This document shows, in pieces, positions 6,487-10,732 of a stretch of DNA of 10,732 nt (within the stretch, counting starts at the first letter, position 1; each line of letters starts with the position of its first letter). The stretch is from Lentimicrobiaceae bacterium. GTDB taxonomy: Bacteria; Bacteroidota; Bacteroidia; Bacteroidales; SKPS01. The notes beneath the pieces are model-generated. The model was not told the origin of the DNA. It searched no databases and saw only the letters and a list, made by a program, of their open reading frames with translations. Location of the stretch: assembly GCA_007119395.1 (NCBI GenBank), contig SKPS01000192.1:1-10732 (forward strand), given 5' to 3'. The translations under genes were made by a program, and so were the position numbers.

Positions 6487-7770
6487 ATGAGAGGACTAAG
6501 GTACTTATTGGTGGCTTTTTTTGCATTGAGTTTTTCGGTATTGCAAGCTGGATATGACACGCATTTTCATCACAAAACCTTGCGGATGGACTTCTTCCAT
6601 CACGGGTCATCCAACACCGAGGAAATTTCATTGTATCGTTTCATAGAGGAGCCCTATTGGGGAGGATCGCTGGTGAATCTGACGGACACATTTTCATTGG
6701 GGCAGTATTATGTTGAAGTTCGGGACACGGTGAGCAACCGGTTATTGTATTCGAGGGGATTCAGCACGTTGTATGCTGAGTGGCAAGACACGCCGGAGGC
6801 ACAGGACACCACGCGCTCCTTTCCCGGGTCGGTGGTGCTGCCTTACCCTAAACATGGCGTAGAGATCAGCATATTCAGGTACAACAAACAGCACATCCCT
6901 TCCCGTATCTTTTCCAAGCGATTCATTCCGGGCACCACTAAGGTTGATTCAGCGGTTATGCCATCCTATCCTGTGATCGACATTGTGGTCAACGGAACTC
7001 CATCTGAGCAGCTGGACATATTGATACTTGCCGAGGGATACACACAGGAGGATCGGGAGAAGTTTTTAAGGGACTGCACACGTTTGGCGGGTTATCTGGT
7101 GGGGGCCTCCCCTTTCAGGGAGCACAGTGACCGGATCAGCATCAGAGCCATCATGAGTTATTCGGAGGAATCAGGGGTTTCACGCCCTGACAAAGGAATT
7201 TTTGTTAACAGCTCTTTGGGTGTGTCTTACAACACATTTGGCTCGTCACGGTATCTAATGACGGAGGATTTTCACCGGGTTAGGGATGTGGCGGCACTGG
7301 CTCCCTATGATCAGATTATTATTTTGGTTAACAGTGATGTTTATGGTGGTGGTGGGATTTACAACTTTTACGCTACCGTTCCCAGTGATCATTCTGCTGC
7401 GGATTTTTTGGTATTGCATGAATTTGGCCACTCTTTTGCCGGGTTGGCAGATGAGTATTACACCTCGGATGTGGCGTACCAGAACCATTACGATATAAGC
7501 GTTGAGCCGCGCGAAGCGAACATCACCACATTGGTTGCCTTTGAGAGGAAGTGGGGAGATCTTGTGTTGCCGCAGACACCGGTTCCCACGCCGGCAAGTG
7601 CATTGTATAGTGATGTAGTTGGTGTTTTTGAAGGGGCGGGGTATGCTGAAAAGGGGATTTACCGTCCCTATTTAAACTGCACCATGAGGTCAGTCATTTA
7701 TGATGCGTTTTGTCCGGTTTGCAAACGAGCGATCACAGCGATGCTGATGTTTTATACAGGTGGGTTTTAG
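6487..7770 (+). CDS. Secreted M64 family (IgA peptidase-type) zinc metallopeptidase
   Basis: M64 peptidases are zinc proteases, first known from an IgA-cleaving clostridial enzyme and common in Bacteroidota as exported proteins of unknown substrate. The 427-residue product has a signal peptide (MRGLRYLLVAFFALSFSVLQA, likely cleavage near 21/22), an N-terminal beta-sandwich domain (about 22-160) and the peptidase domain from about 161: DILILAEGYTQEDREKF (177-193), then DFLVLHEFGHSFAGLADEYY (306-325). H311, E312 and H315 are the zinc site and catalytic Glu, with D322 a likely third ligand. Near the end, NCTMRS and FCPVC complete the family pattern. No type IX C-terminal sorting domain is seen, so export is probably Sec to the periplasm. 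An in-frame ATG at 6412 would bury the signal peptide behind 25 residues, so 6487 is preferred. The start has no clear Shine-Dalgarno, and the best upstream -7 candidate is CAAGTTTG (6435-6442), which is weak. Confidence 0.87.
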   Translation: MRGLRYLLVAFFALSFSVLQAGYDTHFHHKTLRMDFFHHGSSNTEEISLYRFIEEPYWGGSLVNLTDTFSLGQYYVEVRDTVSNRLLYSRGFSTLYAEWQDTPEAQDTTRSFPGSVVLPYPKHGVEISIFRYNKQHIPSRIFSKRFIPGTTKVDSAVMPSYPVIDIVVNGTPSEQLDILILAEGYTQEDREKFLRDCTRLAGYLVGASPFREHSDRISIRAIMSYSEESGVSRPDKGIFVNSSLGVSYNTFGSSRYLMTEDFHRVRDVAALAPYDQIIILVNSDVYGGGGIYNFYATVPSDHSAADFLVLHEFGHSFAGLADEYYTSDVAYQNHYDISVEPREANITTLVAFERKWGDLVLPQTPVPTPASALYSDVVGVFEGAGYAEKGIYRPYLNCTMRSVIYDAFCPVCKRAITAMLMFYTGGF

Positions 7771-7790
7771 CAGAGGTGTTGTGGTGGCAT

Positions 7791-7822
7791 ATTGCAGAAA
7801 CGGTGTCAGTTGCTTATCTTTG
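7791..7822 (+). promoter_or_regulatory. Promoter of the ptb-buk operon
   Basis: ATTG at 7791-7794, a 20-base spacer and TATCTTTG at 7815-7822 match the Bacteroidota TTTG-N19/21-TAnnTTTG consensus with one -33 mismatch. Transcription would begin near 7829, giving a leader of about 38 bases before the ptb ATG. No terminator is visible between the M64 stop at 7770 and this promoter, so some readthrough from the peptidase gene is possible. Confidence 0.75.
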
Positions 7823-7852
7823 CCGGCGAAATGGTATGAAACAGAGATTACA

Positions 7853-7859
7853 AGGAGGG
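7853..7859 (+). promoter_or_regulatory. Strong Shine-Dalgarno site for ptb
   Basis: AGGAGGG sits 7 bases before the ATG at 7867, a near-perfect anti-16S match. Bacteroidota mRNAs usually lack such sites, and the partner gene buk has only an A/C-rich leader, so this one stands out. It fixes the ptb start. Confidence 0.8.
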
Positions 7860-7866
7860 TAGTATC

Positions 7867-8763
7867 ATGTTAAACAGACTGGATGAGTTAACGGAGCGTG
7901 CGCGTAGTGGACGCATACGTCGTTTGGTGGTTGCGGCATCAGCTGACGAGCCGGTATTGGATGCCGTTCGTATTGCTTCGGAGGACGGCATTGTTGTTCC
8001 GATATTGATAGGTGATGTTGAGAAAACGAAGGAGCTTTGCCAACGGATAGGTTTCAACATTGAGGGCATTGAGTTGGTTGAGGCGTCTGACGGTTACCGT
8101 GCTTCATGCTTGGCGGTCGAGATGATACGCAACGGACGAGCTGACATTATGATGAAAGGTCATGTCTCCACCGGGCCTCTGTTGAAGGCGATTTTGGACA
8201 AGGAGCAGGGGTTGCGCAAAGGGGGGTTGTTGAGTCATGTAGCGCTGTTTGAGACACCGCATTATCACAAGTTAATTGGTGTAACGGATGCGGCCATGAA
8301 CGTTGCCCCAACCTTTGAAGAGAAGGTTGAAATTGTTCGCAACGGTGTTGATGCATTTCACAAGCTGGGCATTTCAGAGCCCAAGGTAGCGGCATTGGGT
8401 GCAGTTGAGACAGTCAATCCAAAGATGGAAGCGACGACCCACGCAGCGATGCTCACCATGATGAACCGTCGTGGACAGATTAAGGGCTGCCTTGTTGACG
8501 GTCCACTTGCGCTTGACAATGCTGTTTCGAAAGAGGCTGCAACGCACAAAGGCATACACAGTGAAGTGGCAGGTGATGCTGATATCCTGCTGGCGCCAGA
8601 CATCAACAGTGGCAACATCCTGTATAAATCTCTGGGTTTTCTGGGCGGAGCTGTTTCAGCGGCAGTTTTGATGGGCGCACAAGTTCCGGTGGTCTTAACA
8701 TCCCGGTCAGACAGCAACAGAAGCAAATTGCTCTCTATTTCTCTGGCGGCAGCCATGGAGTAG
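7867..8763 (+). CDS. ptb: Phosphate butyryltransferase
   Basis: Ptb converts butyryl-CoA (or branched and other short acyl-CoA) plus phosphate to acyl-phosphate and CoA, in the cytoplasm. The 298-residue protein matches the Pta/Ptb fold and the short Ptb length of about 300 residues. It shows an N-terminal RLVVAASADEPVLDAV segment (19-34), ADIMMKGHVSTGPLLKAIL (92-110), the GVTDAAMNVAP and AALGAVETVNPKM segments, KGCLVDGPLALDNAVS and the C-terminal DILLAPDINSGNILYKSL and PVVLTSRSDS pieces. The pairing with buk 48 bases downstream decides the annotation against acetate-specific Pta, which pairs with AckA. Substrate range (butyrate against isobutyrate, isovalerate or others) cannot be read from sequence. 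The promoter at 7791-7822 and a strong ribosome site suggest high expression. Confidence 0.93.
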   Translation: MLNRLDELTERARSGRIRRLVVAASADEPVLDAVRIASEDGIVVPILIGDVEKTKELCQRIGFNIEGIELVEASDGYRASCLAVEMIRNGRADIMMKGHVSTGPLLKAILDKEQGLRKGGLLSHVALFETPHYHKLIGVTDAAMNVAPTFEEKVEIVRNGVDAFHKLGISEPKVAALGAVETVNPKMEATTHAAMLTMMNRRGQIKGCLVDGPLALDNAVSKEAATHKGIHSEVAGDADILLAPDINSGNILYKSLGFLGGAVSAAVLMGAQVPVVLTSRSDSNRSKLLSISLAAAME

Positions 8764-8811
8764 GTTTATAATAAATTCATTGGCAGACACACACAACCAA
8801 CACAACAATCG

Positions 8812-9888
8812 ATGAAAGATCAGCTCATATTGGCTATCAATCCCGGCTCCACCTCTACCAAGGTGACAGTTTATGCGGGCAATCAACAAAATTTTCTCAA
8901 AACGATTACACACACCACCGAAGAGGTTCTTGGCTTTTCACGCATTACAGACCAATATGAATTTCGCAAGCAGATCATTCTGGACGAGTTACAGAATGCC
9001 GGGATCAAGACCGGGCGGATTTGTGTGGTGATTGGTCGTGGCGGATTGTTAAAGCCTATCCCTTCCGGGGTTTATGAGGTGAATGATCGCATGATCGAGG
9101 ATTTACAAGAGGGCATCCTGGGTCAACATGCCAGCAATTTGGGGGGTTTGATAGCCCACGATATAGCCAGGAGTCTTCCATCGGCCAAGGCATATATTGC
9201 AGACCCTGTGGTGGTTGACGAGCTGGATCCGGTTGCCAGGGTATCGGGGCATCCCGAATTTGAGCGGGTGAGTATTTTTCATGCGTTGAATCAAAAGGCG
9301 ATTGCACGTTCTTATGCTACCCTCAGGAACACTGACATATCAGAGTTAAACGTGATCATAGCCCATATGGGGGGTGGAGTAAGTGTGGGGGCGCATAAAA
9401 AGGGGCGTGTAGTTGATGTGAACCAGGCACTTGACGGGGACGGGCCGTTTTCGCCGGAGCGCAGTGGTTCATTGCCTGTAGGAGCGATTATCAAAGCTTG
9501 TTTTAGTGGCAAGTACACGATCGAGGAGATGAAAAAGATGGTTACCGGCAAAGGTGGCTTTGTTGCCTATCTGGGGACTAACAGCGCCATGGAGGTGGAG
9601 CGTCGTGCACAAGAGGGTGACGAGTATGCAGCGCTCATCCAGCAAGCATTTACATACCAGGTAGCCAAAGAGATCGGTGCCATGGCCACCGTCATGAAGG
9701 GAGATGTTGATGCCATATTGCTTACAGGTGGCATCGCCTATGGCAAGCCTGTGGTAAACATGATTCGGGAGCGCGTTGAGTTTATTGCGCCGGTGTATGT
9801 TTATCCGGGAGAGGACGAGATGAAAGCATTGGCGATGAATGGCTATATGGTGCTGAAAGGGGAAGTGGAAGCAAAAGAGTACTTGTAA
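8812..9888 (+). CDS. buk: Butyrate kinase
   Basis: Buk uses butyryl-phosphate (or a branched-chain analogue) to make ATP and the free acid, the second step after Ptb. The 358-residue protein belongs to the acetate/butyrate kinase (ASKHA) fold. It shows the N-terminal phosphate loop NPGSTSTKVTVY (10-21), GRGGLLKPIPSGVYEV (75-90), QHASNLGGLIAH, DPVVVDELDPVARVSGHPEF, IFHALNQKAIAR, the second phosphate loop IAHMGGGVSVGAH (184-196), DGDGPFSPERSGSLP and the adenosine-site ILLTGGIAYG. The length is normal for Buk (about 355), shorter than AckA (about 400). There is no Shine-Dalgarno site; the 48-base leader is A/C-rich. It ends in a strong terminator at 9902-9937, so ptb-buk is a self-contained two-gene operon. 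Confidence 0.94.
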   Translation: MKDQLILAINPGSTSTKVTVYAGNQQNFLKTITHTTEEVLGFSRITDQYEFRKQIILDELQNAGIKTGRICVVIGRGGLLKPIPSGVYEVNDRMIEDLQEGILGQHASNLGGLIAHDIARSLPSAKAYIADPVVVDELDPVARVSGHPEFERVSIFHALNQKAIARSYATLRNTDISELNVIIAHMGGGVSVGAHKKGRVVDVNQALDGDGPFSPERSGSLPVGAIIKACFSGKYTIEEMKKMVTGKGGFVAYLGTNSAMEVERRAQEGDEYAALIQQAFTYQVAKEIGAMATVMKGDVDAILLTGGIAYGKPVVNMIRERVEFIAPVYVYPGEDEMKALAMNGYMVLKGEVEAKEYL

Positions 9889-9901
9889 GGTTCTTCACAT
9901 T

Positions 9902-9937
9902 AACCGTGTTAACAGGCTATTAACAACGGTTTTTTTT
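9902..9937 (+). terminator. Intrinsic terminator of the ptb-buk operon
   Basis: AACCGTGTTAA (9902-9912) pairs with TTAACAACGGTT (9920-9931) with one bulged A, giving an 11-bp stem and a 7-base loop. Eight T follow (9930-9937). It lies 13 bases after the buk stop and directly before the promoter of the next gene. Confidence 0.9.
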
Positions 9938-9967
9938 AATGGGCTAATTGTTTTTTTTGTATCTTTG
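9935..9967 (+). promoter_or_regulatory. Promoter of the Cys-rich exported protein gene
   Basis: TATCTTTG at 9960-9967 is an exact -7 box, in the context TTTTTTTTGTATCTTTGTATT. The -33 side is T-rich (TTTA at 9935-9938 with 21 bases spacing) and overlaps the end of the buk terminator. Transcription would start near 9974, about 23 bases before the ATG at 9997. An AGAGGG ribosome site lies at 9983-9988, 8 bases before the ATG. Confidence 0.75.
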
Positions 9968-9996
9968 TATTCAACCTTTGAAAGAGGGCTTTAAAA

Positions 9997-10482
9997 ATGG
10001 CAAGATTGATATACCGGTTTCTTTCGCTTTTGCTGATAACGATATGGCTTATCAGCACAAGTGGCGTTATGGTATATTTGCACCATTGCCAGCACAAACA
10101 GGAGGTTTACACATCATTGTTTTTTGATTTTGACAGCATGACAGACCATCCGTGTTCGGGCTGCCACGAAGAGGAGATTCCTGTTTCTTGTTGTGCTGCT
10201 CCCTCCGATGAGCCTGCCATGGGTATCGTATGCCACATTGATTGCTGCATTGAGAGCAGCATTCTGTTGAGGTATCAACCTTCAACGGAGCCGGTTCAGC
10301 AGCAAAAACCAAGCATTGAGCCTATGTGCCTGGAGGTTGCAGGCATCGTAAATAGCTTCCGTTCAGAGCAACCCGAGACAGACTGTGGCATTTGGACACC
10401 TGAACCACCTGAAAAGCCACCTTTGTGGGGAAAACAGCTCGCTATTCTTTACGGATACATCCAATCAGATCTTATCGCTTGA
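9997..10482 (+). CDS. Small exported Cys/His-rich protein, HYC_CC_PP-like
   Basis: The function is unknown. The 161-residue protein has a hydrophobic N-terminus (about 5-27) that serves as a signal peptide or anchor, followed at once by LHHC (28-31), then CSGCH (53-57), CC (65-66), CHIDCC (79-84), C111 and C130: ten Cys in all. It ends PPEKPPLWGKQLAILYGYIQSDLIA. The order of a hydrophobic start, H-x-C, a CC pair and a Pro-Pro tail with a hydrophobic end is what I remember of the small bacteroidal HYC_CC_PP (DUF8199) proteins, often encoded beside TonB-dependent receptors. That match is from memory and the HYC triplet is HHC here. The Cys and His spacing suggests periplasmic metal or redox binding, which is an inference. 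It has its own promoter and ribosome site, and the next gene is probably a TonB-dependent receptor. A longer Cys run than most such proteins sets it apart. Confidence 0.75.
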   Translation: MARLIYRFLSLLLITIWLISTSGVMVYLHHCQHKQEVYTSLFFDFDSMTDHPCSGCHEEEIPVSCCAAPSDEPAMGIVCHIDCCIESSILLRYQPSTEPVQQQKPSIEPMCLEVAGIVNSFRSEQPETDCGIWTPEPPEKPPLWGKQLAILYGYIQSDLIA

Positions 10483-10491
10483 TTTATTCTA

Positions 10492-10533
10492 TGCAGTGCT
10501 GAAATGCAGATGCATCAGCATTTCTGTGCAGTA
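10492..10533 (+). other. Hairpin 1 in the leader between the Cys-rich gene and the receptor gene
   Basis: Bases 10492-10507 can pair with 10518-10533. The core is GAAATGC/GCATTTC (7 bp), extended outward by further pairs, including two wobbles, past single mismatches at 10500/10525 and 10495/10530. It begins 10 bases after the stop of the Cys-rich gene. No T-run follows, so a classical intrinsic terminator is unlikely. A processing or stability element or a Rho-related site is possible. Confidence 0.45.
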
Positions 10534-10537
10534 CTGT

Positions 10538-10564
10538 GTCTTGTAGGGTTCAATCCCATAAGAC
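10538..10564 (+). other. Hairpin 2 in the same leader
   Basis: GTCTTGTAGGG (10538-10548) pairs with CCCATAAGAC (10555-10564), with one bulged A and one G-U pair, around the loop TTCAAT. It starts 5 bases after hairpin 1, so the two form a tandem structure. The downstream 82 bases to the receptor ATG contain no -7 box match that I can see and only an AAGGA-type ribosome site too far away (about 10609-10613). I do not recognise a known riboswitch class. Confidence 0.45.
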
Positions 10565-10646
10565 CTGAAGACAATTGGCCAAGGAGACAACAAGGCCGAT
10601 ATCTGAAGGAAGAATCAAACGGTTTCAATCACAAAACGAAAAAGCG

Positions 10647-10732
10647 ATGAGAGCAAAGTTCATAATGATCATTTTTGGAGTTTTAATAATCCGGATGGCT
10701 GTTGGTCAGCAGCTCACGGGTTTTGTATATGA
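10647..10732 (+). CDS. Probable TonB-dependent receptor or carboxypeptidase-like-domain outer-membrane protein, 5' end only
   Basis: Twenty-eight codons are visible before the window ends. They give a signal peptide (MRAKFIMIIFGVLIIRMAVG) followed by QQLTGFVY. In Bacteroidota, a signal peptide followed by Q-x-L-x-G-x-V-x(D/E) is the usual beginning of the carboxypeptidase-regulatory-like domain that heads many TonB-dependent receptors. That would fit the gene before it and the ExbB/ExbD/TonB genes earlier in the window. The identity rests on this short stretch and gene context only, so other proteins with such a domain remain possible. The ATG has an A-rich leader (CACAAAACGAAAAAGCG). Confidence 0.6.
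   Translation, partial: MRAKFIMIIFGVLIIRMAVGQQLTGFVY

Noticed and set aside
8358..8756. A 132-codon minus-strand open frame within ptb
   Set aside because: It is fully inside a conserved enzyme gene, with no promoter or ribosome site.
8767..8772. TATAAT between ptb and buk as a sigma-70 -10 box
   Set aside because: Bacteroidota primary sigma factor uses TAnnTTTG, no -35 partner is present, and the 48-base gap fits co-transcription.
10545..10557. GGGTTCAATCCC, which resembles the T-arm of a tRNA
   Set aside because: The loop has 6 bases instead of 7, and no acceptor stem, anticodon arm or D-arm can be placed around it. It is better explained as part of hairpin 2.

Overview
The window looks like a chromosomal segment of a member of the Bacteroidota, most likely the order Bacteroidales. 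Three things suggest this: protein families largely confined to that phylum (a type IX secretion plug protein, a Cys-rich HYC_CC_PP-like protein, and an ExbB-ExbD-TonB-FolC gene order); promoters with the Bacteroidota -7 box TAnnTTTG, seen as TATCTTTG; and mostly A-rich rather than Shine-Dalgarno leaders. I see no IS element, CRISPR array, tRNA, rRNA or phage gene. Most of the window is conserved housekeeping and core accessory sequence.

Layout. Positions 1-537 hold the C-terminal two thirds of elongation factor Ts, ended by a strong intrinsic terminator whose T-run leads into the promoter of pyrH (UMP kinase, 636-1346). A hairpin closes pyrH. Then comes an inner-membrane energising block: exbB (1503-2231), exbD (2245-2661) and a TonB-like transducer (2800-3552), followed by folC (3677-4972). 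folC converges on, and overlaps by 23 bp, a minus-strand lipoprotein gene of the T9SS plug (DUF5103) family (4950-6326). A probable secreted M64 metallopeptidase (6487-7770) is transcribed divergently from the plug gene. Next is a ptb-buk pair (7867-9888) for acyl-CoA to acyl-phosphate to acid plus ATP, flanked by a good promoter and a good terminator. The right end has a small exported Cys/His-rich protein (9997-10482) with its own promoter, then the first 28 codons of what is probably a TonB-dependent receptor (from 10647).

How the genes fit together. ExbB/ExbD/TonB would use the proton-motive force to energise outer-membrane receptors such as the one starting at the right edge. The plug protein belongs to the type IX export channel. 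Ptb-Buk yields ATP from butyryl- or branched-chain acyl-CoA and fits an anaerobic or fermentative lifestyle. The least understood part is the right end: a ten-cysteine exported protein of unknown function next to an outer-membrane receptor, separated from it by about 160 bp with two predicted tandem hairpins. That is the best lead for something not yet described, though similar gene pairs are known in the phylum.
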